Of a stretch of 39,926 nt of DNA, positions 8,758 to 16,487 are shown piece after piece (position 1 is the stretch's first letter; the number at the start of each line of letters is the position of its first letter). Position numbers and translations under genes: made by a program. Below the pieces are notes generated by a model. It did not search any database. It saw nothing but the letters and a program-made list of their open reading frames with translations, and was not told where the DNA came from. The DNA is from JAQVWU01 sp964628455. GTDB lineage: Bacteria; Bacillota; Clostridia; Oscillospirales; CAG-272. The stretch spans positions 1-39,926 of the forward strand of contig CAZVPD010000014.1 of the NCBI GenBank assembly GCA_964628455.1, read 5' to 3'.

Positions 8758-8802
8758 TCTCCGCAGAAAAGTATTTTAAGCAAAAACGGCTTTCTGCGGA
8801 GA
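8758..8802. repeat. 12-bp perfect inverted repeat between two sugar-metabolism genes
   Basis: TCTCCGCAGAAA (8758-8769) and TTTCTGCGGAGA (8791-8802) pair perfectly around a 21-base loop. On the minus strand no T run follows, so it is more likely a transcript-stabilising or processing stem-loop between the oxidoreductase and isomerase genes than a terminator. Confidence 0.6.
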
Positions 8803-8840
8803 ACCGGATGCCTGAAAGTGTCCGAAATCATGCGGGGATA

Positions 8841-9836
8841 TTACAACTGAATGACTTTTCCGGTATCGATGGATTCGTTGCAGGCAAGGCACAGACGGAG
8901 GGATTTGAGCGCGTCGCTGTAAGGTGAACGTATCTTTGAACGGTCCCCTGATTTTACGGCGTCAAGGAATGTCCTGTCTTCGGTAACGCCCTGGTCCTCC
9001 TGACGGACGGTTTCTTCGGTGGTTTCGGCGTCCCGGTATTTTACGCCGCTGCGCAGGGTATATTCAATGGTTGCGTCTTTGCAGTAAATATTCAGACCGG
9101 AGCGCATTCCGCCGCCCTGCTTTACATAGCAGGCGGTAAACAATGTTGCCACAACGCCGTTTGCGAATGTGATGACAGCCGACGAATAGTCTTCGACGTC
9201 ATATCCGGGGACATTGTATTCCTCGGAATCGGGCTCGACAATCCCTTTTCCCGCTGCGCAGTAAACGCTGACGGGTTCGCCGAACAAATAGCGTGCCATA
9301 TCGAAAATATGAATGTTTTGCTCGACGATCTGACCGCCCGATGTTTCGCGTTTTCTCCACCACCATACGCCGGGAATTCCGCCGACCCATGCGCCGGTTA
9401 CGAGTCCTACTTTCTTGCCTGCCATGTGCTCTTTGATCTTATCGGTCAGGTCAAGATATCTGTCCTGGAAACCGACTGCGGTGATCAGATTTTTTTCTGC
9501 GGCTGCGGCACAGATTTTTTCGGCGACAGACATGTCAAGTGCCATCGGTTTTTCGACAAGGAAGGGAATGCCGCGCTCAATGACGGCCATTTCGATCGCG
9601 CCGTGGCAGTGAGGGGGCACACAGACATAAACCGCTTCCGGTTTCGCGTCATCGAGCATGTCCGTATAGAGTTCGTATGTTTTGCCTGTTCCGGCTTTTG
9701 CACGGAAATTTTCCGCTCTTTCAATGATGATGTCGCAGAAACCTACCAGTTCGACATCCTGAAATTCAACGAGATGACTGAAATGCCAGCTTCCGATGCC
9801 TCCGCATCCGATTATGCCGACCTTTATTTTGCTCAT
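8841..9836 (-). CDS. Gfo/Idh/MocA-family NAD(P)-dependent sugar oxidoreductase
   Basis: The 331-residue enzyme has the Rossmann dinucleotide motif GIIGCGGIG at residues 7-15, the family EKP motif at 95-97 (FLVEKPMALD) and a substrate-side histidine at about 176 (QNIHIFDMARYLFG). Family members oxidise or reduce a hydroxyl of a sugar, inositol or glycoside. It is followed by a TIM-barrel isomerase, a combination seen in pathways that pass through 3-keto or other keto-sugars. The ATG at 9836 is chosen because GGAGGA (9845-9850) lies 8 bases upstream; an earlier in-frame start at 9917 would run through the promoter. A strong promoter precedes it at 9889-9917. Specific substrate unknown. Confidence 0.88.
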   Translation of the reverse strand: MSKIKVGIIGCGGIGSWHFSHLVEFQDVELVGFCDIIIERAENFRAKAGTGKTYELYTDMLDDAKPEAVYVCVPPHCHGAIEMAVIERGIPFLVEKPMALDMSVAEKICAAAAEKNLITAVGFQDRYLDLTDKIKEHMAGKKVGLVTGAWVGGIPGVWWWRKRETSGGQIVEQNIHIFDMARYLFGEPVSVYCAAGKGIVEPDSEEYNVPGYDVEDYSSAVITFANGVVATLFTACYVKQGGGMRSGLNIYCKDATIEYTLRSGVKYRDAETTEETVRQEDQGVTEDRTFLDAVKSGDRSKIRSPYSDALKSLRLCLACNESIDTGKVIQL

Positions 9837-9888
9837 AATATAAATCCTCCGAAAAATAATTTTATTCTGGATAGTATCTTTAAAAATC

Positions 9889-9917
9889 ATCTTAGCATAG
9901 TAAGATAGTGTTGTCAA
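9889..9917 (-). promoter_or_regulatory. Sigma-70 promoter for the oxidoreductase/isomerase genes
   Basis: On the minus strand TTGACA (9912-9917) and TAAGAT (9889-9894) are separated by exactly 17 bases, about 50 bases upstream of the ATG at 9836. The -35 is a perfect consensus. Confidence 0.65.
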
Positions 9918-9933
9918 GCGTTTTTGCGGATAA

Positions 9934-9982
9934 AAAAAATTTACAAAAAACTGTTGTAAATTTTTTGATTACATTATATAAT
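9934..9982 (+). promoter_or_regulatory. yajC promoter overlapped by a 13-bp inverted repeat
   Basis: TTGTAA (9954-9959) and TATAAT (9977-9982) are spaced by 17 bases, a good sigma-70 promoter about 40 bases before the yajC start. A perfect inverted repeat, with arms at 9934-9946 and 9954-9966 (core TTTACAA / TTGTAAA), has its right arm on the -35 element. It may be an operator, or a stem-loop ending leftward or rightward transcripts in this divergent region. Confidence 0.6.
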
Positions 9983-10020
9983 TGGTACTTGATAAAAAAA
10001 CGAATAAGGGGGTAAAAAAA

Positions 10021-10341
10021 TTGACATATTTACTCGATGCGGCGGCTGCGCCGGCAAGCGGAACCAGCAGCTGGATAACGATAGCCATGCTCGGTGTTAT
10101 GCTGGTGGTTTTCTATTTCTTTTTATACCGTCCGCAGAAAAAACAGGAAAAAACAGTAAACGCGATGCGCAGCGGCCTTCAGGTCGGTGACGAGATAACC
10201 ACTACCGGCGGGATTATCGGTAAAATAATCAGCATCAAAGAAGAAACGGTCATGATCGAGACCGGAAACGAACGGACAAAAATAAGAATACTGCGTTCGG
10301 CAGTCCGCAATGTCGATGTAAAGGCAGAAGACGCGCAATAA
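10021..10341 (+). CDS. yajC: Preprotein translocase accessory subunit YajC
   Basis: The 106-residue protein has one membrane segment (about residues 18-37), the typical FYFFLYRPQKKQEK motif directly after it, and the conserved cytosolic part with VGDEITTTGGIIGKI. YajC associates with SecDF-YidC at the Sec translocon in the cytoplasmic membrane. The start is a TTG at 10021: AAGGGGG (10006-10012) lies 8 bases upstream and no in-frame ATG is available nearby. In many Clostridia yajC is close to the SCIFF genes, as seen here with the next two genes. Confidence 0.93.
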   Translation: MTYLLDAAAAPASGTSSWITIAMLGVMLVVFYFFLYRPQKKQEKTVNAMRSGLQVGDEITTTGGIIGKIISIKEETVMIETGNERTKIRILRSAVRNVDVKAEDAQ

Positions 10342-10447
10342 GAAACGGCCGGCTTTATTCGGTATGTTAGAAATAATAAAGAGAATATTTTCGACTGCTG
10401 AATATGCTGGACAGATCATAATGTTCGAATATATGACGGAGGATAAA

Positions 10448-10609
10448 ATGAAAAACGTAAAAACCCTTAATAAGTCCACTTATGCGAAAAAAGCCGTAAA
10501 TGCAGGCTGCGGAGAATGTCAGGCTTCGTGTCAGTCGGCATGTAAAACTTCATGCACCGTAGCAAATCAGAAATGCGAAAAAACAGCTGTCAAACCGGAA
10601 AACAAATAA
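10448..10609 (+). CDS. scfA: SCIFF precursor peptide (six cysteines in forty-five residues)
   Basis: The 53-residue peptide matches the SCIFF ranthipeptide precursor: MKNVKTLNKST leader, then six cysteines at 21, 24, 28, 32, 36 and 43 with the CGEC, SCQSAC and KTSCT spacing. The partner radical SAM enzyme at 10692 installs a thioether between a cysteine sulfur and a nearby residue. About ten extra residues follow the last cysteine, longer than the roughly 46-residue peptides that are usual. The ATG at 10448 has GGAGGA at 10438-10443; earlier in-frame starts lack support. A terminator hairpin after the gene should make the peptide more abundant than its maturase. Confidence 0.95.
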   Translation: MKNVKTLNKSTYAKKAVNAGCGECQASCQSACKTSCTVANQKCEKTAVKPENK

Positions 10610-10632
10610 GATACGGCGGGTATTCTTTATTG

Positions 10633-10663
10633 AGGACACGGTTTGCGTGTCCTTCCTCTTTTT
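10633..10663 (+). terminator. Terminator or attenuator between the SCIFF peptide and its maturase
   Basis: AGGACACG (10633-10640) pairs with CGTGTCCT (10646-10653) over a five-base loop, followed by tcctcttttt. It sits 24 bases after the peptide gene and 28 before the maturase start, so partial read-through would set the ratio of the two. Confidence 0.8.
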
Positions 10664-10691
10664 ATCCGGCAGAAAGTGAATACATAATACG

Positions 10692-12047
10692 ATGATACAT
10701 TTTTATCAGTTAAACGGATACAATATTGTGCTGGACAGTCCCAGCGGAGCGGTGCATGTCGTGACCGATACGGCGTATGAACTGCTTGTCAGGCTGCAGC
10801 CTCCTCTCGATGAAGTTTGTCCCGAGGAAATTCTCGCTTTGTTTTACGACCGGGAAGCCGCGGCCGGGGTATACGCCGAACTGTTTGAACTCTGGAAAGA
10901 CGGCACGCTTTTTTCAGCCGACTGGGATGATAAAACCGGTTTTAATTCGTTTCCTTCCGGAATTGTCAAATCGCTGTGCCTGAATATATCACATGACTGC
11001 AATATGCGCTGCAGGTATTGTTTTGCGGAAACCGGCAGTTTCAGCCGTGAGAGAAGCCTGATGAGTTTTGAAACAGGCAAAAAAGCACTTGATTTTCTTT
11101 TTAAAAAGTCGGGACATATAAAAAACCTTGAGGTTGACTTTTTCGGCGGTGAGCCTCTTATGAATTTCGGAGTCGTCAGGCAGCTGGTTGCTTACGGCAG
11201 GGAGACAGAAAAGAAGTTCGGGAAAAACATACGCTTTACCATAACCACAAACGGTTCGCTGCTGGACGGCGACAGTATCGCCTTTATAAATGAAAACATG
11301 TCAAACGCCGTTCTTTCAATCGACGGCAGCCGTCAGACAAACGACTGTATGCGTATTTTTGAAGACGGCAGCGGTACCTATGATACCATACTGCCGAAAT
11401 ATAAACAGCTTGTTTCGACCCGTACTTCCGATTATTATGCCCGCGGCACCTTCACACGGGCAAATTTGAATTTCTGTGACGATGTGCTGCATCTTGCGGA
11501 CGAAGGATTTGATCAGATTTCGGTTGAACCGGTCGTGCTTGACCCGAAAGATGAGCTCAGCCTGCGTGAAGAGGATCTGCCGACTGTTTTTGCCGAATAT
11601 GAAAAACTCGCTGCCGAAATGATCAGGCGCGAACGCGAGGGAAGAGGATTCAATTTCTTTCATTTCATGATCGACCTGGAAGCCGGCCCCTGCGTTTACA
11701 AACGGATAAAGGGCTGCGGTTCCGGAAGCGAATACGTCGCCGTAACACCTGACGGCGATATATATCCCTGCCACCAGTTTGTCGGCAGTCGGGAATTCAG
11801 GATGGGTAATGTTTACGATGATGCTTTTGACGCGGCCATGCAGAAAAAATTCGCCGGCCGCAATATAACTACAATGGATGAGTGCCGCGGCTGCTGGGTG
11901 AAATATTTCTGCGGGGGAGGCTGCGCGGCAAATAATCAGAGCCTGTGCGGTGCCGTCGATCAACCTTATAAAATCGCCTGTGCTCTGGAACGCAAACGAG
12001 TCGAATGCGCGCTGATGATAAAGGCCGCGTTGGCTGATTCGGAATAA
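10692..12047 (+). CDS. scfB: Radical SAM/SPASM maturase of the SCIFF peptide
   Basis: The 451-residue protein has an N-terminal peptide-binding part (about 1-90), a radical SAM core with CxxxCxxC cysteines C103, C107 and C110 and GGEP at 152-155, and a C-terminal SPASM domain with further cysteines (C334, C342, C360, C398, C401, C407, C411, C419 and around C430) for two auxiliary [4Fe-4S] clusters. Its length is standard for this maturase family. It cleaves S-adenosylmethionine to make a radical that forms the thioether in the peptide encoded just upstream. The ATG at 10692 follows a weak agaaagtga site. The context of yajC, SCIFF peptide and maturase makes the assignment secure. Confidence 0.95.
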   Translation: MIHFYQLNGYNIVLDSPSGAVHVVTDTAYELLVRLQPPLDEVCPEEILALFYDREAAAGVYAELFELWKDGTLFSADWDDKTGFNSFPSGIVKSLCLNISHDCNMRCRYCFAETGSFSRERSLMSFETGKKALDFLFKKSGHIKNLEVDFFGGEPLMNFGVVRQLVAYGRETEKKFGKNIRFTITTNGSLLDGDSIAFINENMSNAVLSIDGSRQTNDCMRIFEDGSGTYDTILPKYKQLVSTRTSDYYARGTFTRANLNFCDDVLHLADEGFDQISVEPVVLDPKDELSLREEDLPTVFAEYEKLAAEMIRREREGRGFNFFHFMIDLEAGPCVYKRIKGCGSGSEYVAVTPDGDIYPCHQFVGSREFRMGNVYDDAFDAAMQKKFAGRNITTMDECRGCWVKYFCGGGCAANNQSLCGAVDQPYKIACALERKRVECALMIKAALADSE

Positions 12048-12048
12048 A

Positions 12049-12642
12049 TTATATACTTTTGCTGCCGTTGGCTCGTTTTACGATGTTTTGCCAGCGGCTT
12101 TTTTCTTTGGAATCGGTCAGTTCGGTGAGAAACCGGATTACTTCGGCAAGGCTGCCTTCAATCAGATTGGCTGCAGCCGGTCTTCCGAGTACGTTGTTTT
12201 CGTCTTCAGGGTCGAATACTTCGTAGTTTTTACGGTATGAATGCAGTATATGAAACGAATGGATCAGTGTATCGATGGCGATCATCTTCTCACCGTAATT
12301 CTGCGCGGCGGTAAAATTTTGTCTGTATGTCAAAAAGACCGGCAGCGCGTTGGCTCCGTAAAGCTGTTTGTTTTTATAGGACTTGCGAAATTCGTCCCAT
12401 GTCGCCTGAAACCCGCAGGAACACGAAAATAAGTCTTCAAGCAGCGGTATCTCTTTGCCGCAGGAAGGACATATGAGCTTTTTATGTTCAAAGCCGAAAG
12501 TTACGGATAGGATGCTTTCGCATCTTGCCAGCAGGGCGTATCCCGCTTCATCTGCAAGATCCGTGTCATAAATTCCCTGCGAATCTTTAAAATACAGTTC
12601 CGCGATCAATTCCTGCGGAACTTTTTTACCCCATCGGATCAC
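12049..12642 (-). CDS. Zinc-ribbon-containing protein of unknown function
   Basis: The 197-residue protein contains a four-cysteine zinc-ribbon-like motif (CPSCG then, 13 residues on, CSCGF) at about residues 58-80 and is otherwise helical with no membrane segment. I do not recognise a catalytic motif. The start is a GTG at 12642: GGAGGG lies 6 bases before it, while the open frame further upstream crosses an AT-rich promoter-like area. The gene converges on the SCIFF maturase, with only one base between the stop codons, and has no obvious functional link to it. Confidence 0.7.
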   Translation of the reverse strand: MIRWGKKVPQELIAELYFKDSQGIYDTDLADEAGYALLARCESILSVTFGFEHKKLICPSCGKEIPLLEDLFSCSCGFQATWDEFRKSYKNKQLYGANALPVFLTYRQNFTAAQNYGEKMIAIDTLIHSFHILHSYRKNYEVFDPEDENNVLGRPAAANLIEGSLAEVIRFLTELTDSKEKSRWQNIVKRANGSKSI

Positions 12643-12743
12643 ATGAATCCCTCCGTTTATGATAAATAATATCTTAAATGTATTATAACACCGCAAAGTA
12701 AAATCTGTCAATCGGGGGGGTGAATACAAAATCCGAAAAAAAA

Positions 12744-12779
12744 GATACGCCGTTTGCAGGGCGTATCCAAGATTTTTTT
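12744..12779. terminator. Bidirectional intrinsic terminator, mainly for the alpha-mannosidase gene
   Basis: GATACGCC (12744-12751) and GGCGTATC (12760-12767) form an 8-bp stem with an 8-base loop. A T run follows on the plus strand (12773-12779), and the A run before the stem gives TTTTTTTT on the minus strand. It lies downstream of the mannosidase stop at 12831. Confidence 0.85.
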
Positions 12780-12830
12780 CTTTTATCTGTCTGAAAAGAA
12801 ATATGCGGTTTAAAGAGCTTTTTTAAATGT

Positions 12831-15620
12831 TTATTTAATCAATATGGTTGCAATGGAATACGCTGCGGCTGTAAATGAAACCTCATTTCCGGTGACACAG
12901 CATTCTCCGGTTGTCCTGCGTTCGGTTAAATCAACCTGCAAAGCGGATGAAGGCGCATAAGCGAGCTTTATCGTCACTTTTTGGTCTTTGCCCTTACAGT
13001 TGCTCAGCCGGATGATCAGACCTCCGTCCTCTGCGTTTTTAACCGCGCTTATCATAACTTCGCCTTCGACCGTGAACAGCTGTCCGCGGAGGGGAAGCGA
13101 ACCTCCGTGCTTTGTTCCCGAATTGAAAGCGATCGGGTGGCAGAATCCTTCGGTGTATTGTTTAAGACATTTGTCGCAGCAGATCCCGACACCGATTTTA
13201 AAGTGATGCTTTCCGTATTCAGGATAGGGGTCCGGGTCGAAAGATCCTCGGATCAGCGTTACGGCTCCCGAATTTCCGGTCCCGCGGAACCCGTATTTGG
13301 AATCGGTAACGATAAACACCGACTTGGTTCCCCCGCTCATGATCTGCATGAAGCTGTTTGCGGGAACGTCATGTGCGATATCTCCGCGGACTATGGAACC
13401 GAAAGGAATGTCGTATTTATAATTCTGCGCCGTATAACCGACCGGAACGTAGAAATTGAGCTGGGGAACAAAAGTGCTGCCGCTTCCCGTTTCATGCCAG
13501 TCTGCCGAAACATCGAATTCGATCACTTTACTTCCTTTTTTGAGCAGGGCGAGGACATTGAGTTTCGACGAAGCAAAAGCGATCTCGTAACGGACGAATT
13601 TACGGAGGGGTTCGTACCGGTAATCCTGGACGCGGACGTCAAAATCGGATGAGTTTAAATCCGCAATATTCATGTAGGGACCGACGCGCCACGATGTCAT
13701 GCCGAAACGGGGATTTTCTTTGATATAACGGAATATGGCGGAAGGACGGTCGGGCGTGACAGGTGTTTCGCCTGTTGTTTTATCGGTCAGTTCGGTGATC
13801 GCCATGGTAAGGGGATCGAATACCGCTTTGATGTATTCGTTTTCGAGGATAACCGGTTCATGCGATATGTAATCCTGACGTGAGTCGGCGGGTGATACGA
13901 ATGCGCTTACGGCATCGTACCCGCGCAGCTTTATGATATAGGTGTTATAGCCGAATGCAGGGATATCCGCGTCGATCAGAAGTTTTGTAAAATTATGCCC
14001 CCAGTAACCGGCTCCGCTTACGGTAAATTGGAAAGGAATTTCTTTTCCCGAAGTGTCGGTGACATAAGCGCGGCCGAGGTCATAGTTATAATCCCAGAGA
14101 GTAACTTCAACCGCTTCTGTCCGGTCATGCATGGTGCTGTTGAAGAGATGAATGACCCGGACGCTGCCTCTCCCGCGTTCTGCCTGCGGGAACGAGTGAC
14201 TGCTTTCATGACCTACCGCAAAACCGGCACCACCGCCTTCGGAGTTCAGGTTCCTGGTGTCGTCGAATGAGATGGCCGAGGTGTCTATGCCGTCTGCGAT
14301 CTCCCGCATAGCCGTGTTTGCGTTCGTGTTTGCATATGCGAGTGTTTTCTGAAACTGTCCCAGCGCGTATTCGCGGGTTTCAATGACACCCGAACCCGGC
14401 AGAATATCATGGAAATGGTTGAACAATACGTTTTGCCAGGCTTCTTCATAAAGAGCGGTCTTTTCGGGAGCACCCGTCAGCTTATTTGCGGCTGCTGACA
14501 GCATTTCCGAATCATACAGCCTGTCTTCGGAGATGCGGTTTGAGAGCTTGATTCGGGATTGCGAGGTATAGCAGCCTGTGAAAACAAAGTTGAGTTCCTG
14601 CTTCACAACAGGGACAATGCTTCTGAATTTCTCAAGTTCGCCGAAAAACTTCGCGTAAGTCCCGAATTCGATGGTCGGGTATAGAGGATAGGAGGATGTG
14701 TCGAGTATCGCTTCGATGTCGCGCCTTGTCGGTCCTCCGCCGTGGTCACCGACTCCGTAGACATATAAATAAATATCTATATTGTTTTTCTTGCAGAACA
14801 GAGGAACATCGGTAAAAGAGCGGGTGTTGATTTCGCCGTTATACCATTTCGGATCTCTGAAGACCAGGATTTCTTTTCCCGAAGGCGACTGCCAGCGATA
14901 GATGTCATTCGGTCCGTCATAACCGCGGCAGTGATAATAATAATCCACTCCCCCGTTCTGAAGTATTTCGGGAACATTTGCGTTATGACCGAATGTATCC
15001 GGCTCGAAATCGAGTTTGAGGATGTCCGGACTGATATCGAATAGTTTAGAAAGATATCTCTTTGTATAAAGGATATGACGGGACAGCGATTCACCGTTCG
15101 GCATGTTTTTATCTGTCTCGACCCAGGTGGAAGCGGAAAGTTCCCAGCGGCCCTGGTGAACGTATTTTTTGATCTCGGCGATCATCTCCGGCGCGTGTGT
15201 TTCGATCATTTTATAAACGGAAGCCTGGGATTGGGAATAGGTGAAACCGGGATATTCGTTCATCAGATTGAGAACGGTGCGGAAAGTATCGGCCGTTACC
15301 GATACGGTTTCCTGAAAACCCCACATCCAGTTCATATCGATGTGAGCATGCGAAACGCAGAAGACTTTGATCGCTTTCGCCGCGGCCGACAGACCGGACA
15401 GCATTTCCTCCGCTTTTTGAGCGTCGGTTTTCGTGATGGCATGATCGGCATCGAGTTTTTCCGATAAAAAATCAAGTGCTTCTTCGATCAGGCTGTTATA
15501 GGCGTCTCCCGCCGTTTTGGACAGGGCAGCCAGATACAGAATTTCCGCTCCGATACGGTGTGACCAGTAATTTGCTCCGCAGACGCTCTCGAGACGTTTA
15601 AGTTTATCATAATAATTCAT
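12831..15620 (-). CDS. GH38-family alpha-mannosidase
   Basis: The 929-residue protein has the GH38 catalytic domain in its first third: SHAHIDMNW with metal ligands H91, H93 and D95, then WELSASTWVETD, and FEPDTFGHNANVPEIL with the probable nucleophile D208 and H212. GVGDHGGGPTRRDI around residue 290 is also conserved. The remaining two thirds match the middle and C-terminal beta domains. There is no signal peptide, so it should be a cytoplasmic, zinc-dependent exo-alpha-mannosidase acting on imported mannose oligosaccharides. The ATG at 15620 has AAGGAG 8 bases upstream. A pair of nested inverted repeats precedes it. The nearby fucosidase and GH43 genes suggest use of host-type or plant glycans. 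Confidence 0.93.
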   Translation of the reverse strand: MNYYDKLKRLESVCGANYWSHRIGAEILYLAALSKTAGDAYNSLIEEALDFLSEKLDADHAITKTDAQKAEEMLSGLSAAAKAIKVFCVSHAHIDMNWMWGFQETVSVTADTFRTVLNLMNEYPGFTYSQSQASVYKMIETHAPEMIAEIKKYVHQGRWELSASTWVETDKNMPNGESLSRHILYTKRYLSKLFDISPDILKLDFEPDTFGHNANVPEILQNGGVDYYYHCRGYDGPNDIYRWQSPSGKEILVFRDPKWYNGEINTRSFTDVPLFCKKNNIDIYLYVYGVGDHGGGPTRRDIEAILDTSSYPLYPTIEFGTYAKFFGELEKFRSIVPVVKQELNFVFTGCYTSQSRIKLSNRISEDRLYDSEMLSAAANKLTGAPEKTALYEEAWQNVLFNHFHDILPGSGVIETREYALGQFQKTLAYANTNANTAMREIADGIDTSAISFDDTRNLNSEGGGAGFAVGHESSHSFPQAERGRGSVRVIHLFNSTMHDRTEAVEVTLWDYNYDLGRAYVTDTSGKEIPFQFTVSGAGYWGHNFTKLLIDADIPAFGYNTYIIKLRGYDAVSAFVSPADSRQDYISHEPVILENEYIKAVFDPLTMAITELTDKTTGETPVTPDRPSAIFRYIKENPRFGMTSWRVGPYMNIADLNSSDFDVRVQDYRYEPLRKFVRYEIAFASSKLNVLALLKKGSKVIEFDVSADWHETGSGSTFVPQLNFYVPVGYTAQNYKYDIPFGSIVRGDIAHDVPANSFMQIMSGGTKSVFIVTDSKYGFRGTGNSGAVTLIRGSFDPDPYPEYGKHHFKIGVGICCDKCLKQYTEGFCHPIAFNSGTKHGGSLPLRGQLFTVEGEVMISAVKNAEDGGLIIRLSNCKGKDQKVTIKLAYAPSSALQVDLTERRTTGECCVTGNEVSFTAAAYSIATILIK

Positions 15621-15658
15621 GTCGGAACTCCTTCGGCATTAAAATAACGGAAATAATT

Positions 15659-15714
15659 AAACATGAAGATAATTCTGTTTTGCTGAACACAAAACAGTGG
15701 ATACCGTCATGTTT
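15659..15714. promoter_or_regulatory. Nested inverted repeats upstream of the alpha-mannosidase gene
   Basis: Outer arms AAACATGA (15659-15666) and TCATGTTT (15707-15714) enclose inner arms CTGTTTTG (15675-15682) and CAAAACAG (15690-15697). All are perfect. In the mannosidase direction no T run follows; on the plus strand eight Ts do. It could be a leader structure, an operator for the mannosidase promoter, or a terminator for antisense transcription. Confidence 0.5.
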
Positions 15715-15724
15715 TTTTTGATTG

Positions 15725-16138
15725 TTATTTGATCTGTGCGGTGACTTTATTTAACCAGTCTTCGATTCCTGTCTTTTCTTCGGGTTTCACCTTCGCAAAA
15801 AACGGAATGCCCCCGGTCTTGACTTCAAAAACCTCATCGATAACATTGGTTCCTGCTTCGCGGGCTGCATTCATCAGGTCGACCAGACTTGATTTCGGAC
15901 CGTCTGCAAAAAAAGCGACATTCTGAGCTCTTGTTTTGACCAGCTCCCGGCAGAAGCGGCGTACGGAATCGGGCAGATCTTTATTCAGGGTGACTCCGAT
16001 AACGACAAGTTTTTCATTTTCACAGGGATAAGCGGGCGGAATTTTATCGGATTTGCACTGGAGCTTATCACACAGGATCTGTGACAACAATAAAAGTTTT
16101 TTATTGTTTTCGGGAAAATAAAGAACCCTTGCTTTCAA
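15725..16138 (-). CDS. Small flavodoxin-fold-like protein
   Basis: The 137-residue protein has alternating strands and helices that resemble a flavodoxin-type alpha/beta fold: VLYFPENNKK at the start, KLVVIGVTLNKDLPDSVRRF in the middle, and NVAFFADGP after it. The usual phosphate-binding loop of flavodoxins (T/S-rich after the first strand) is not clear, so cofactor binding is doubtful. The start is a TTG at 16138, with GGAGGG (16145-16150) 6 bases upstream. A strong promoter with an inverted repeat over its start site precedes the gene. It is read in the same direction as the mannosidase and may be co-transcribed with it. Function unknown. Confidence 0.6.
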   Translation of the reverse strand: MKARVLYFPENNKKLLLLSQILCDKLQCKSDKIPPAYPCENEKLVVIGVTLNKDLPDSVRRFCRELVKTRAQNVAFFADGPKSSLVDLMNAAREAGTNVIDEVFEVKTGGIPFFAKVKPEEKTGIEDWLNKVTAQIK

Positions 16139-16173
16139 TTCTATCCCTCCATAATTTTATTGGATATTTTTTG

Positions 16174-16222
16174 AACGAACCCTATTCGTTGATATTATAT
16201 CATATGAATGTTTAAATTACAA
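16174..16222 (-). promoter_or_regulatory. Promoter with an operator-like inverted repeat at the transcription start
   Basis: On the minus strand TTGTAA (16217-16222) and TATAAT (16194-16199) are 17 bases apart and the -10 is extended by TGA. Directly downstream, AACGAA (16174-16179) and TTCGTT (16185-16190) form an inverted repeat with a 5-base centre, covering the expected start of transcription, a usual place for a repressor. Confidence 0.65.
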
Positions 16223-16394
16223 ATACAAATAAAAATATATTCTATTTTCGTGAAAAATGTCAAATACTATCCCAAAAAATTGTTTATATTTTTATAAATA
16301 TTTTTAAAAAAGCACATATTATGATAAAAACGCTGTGATTTAACGAATGGCGATAAAATAAAAGTCTAAGACTCAATAAAATGATTGCGTTATA

Positions 16395-16423
16395 TTGACT
16401 TTTAAGATACCGTGTGTTAAACT
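16395..16423 (+). promoter_or_regulatory. Promoter for the GH43/sulfotransferase genes
   Basis: TTGACT (16395-16400) and TAAACT (16418-16423) are spaced by 17 bases. The 5' leader to the GH43 ATG would be about 60 bases. The rest of the 349-bp divergent gap (16139-16487) is AT-rich, with the opposing promoter at 16174-16222 and nothing else I can identify. Confidence 0.5.
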
Positions 16424-16487
16424 GAAAAACAAAGCAGCCGGATATGCGGCCGTACTGAATGACATAAGGCTTCGGGTAAAAATCAAA

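Noticed and set aside
16395..16487. Longer N terminus for the GH43-like gene starting at TTG 16395
   Set aside because: The TTG is the first half of a -35 hexamer and the added residues do not fit the family; the ATG at 16488 directly precedes the conserved start.
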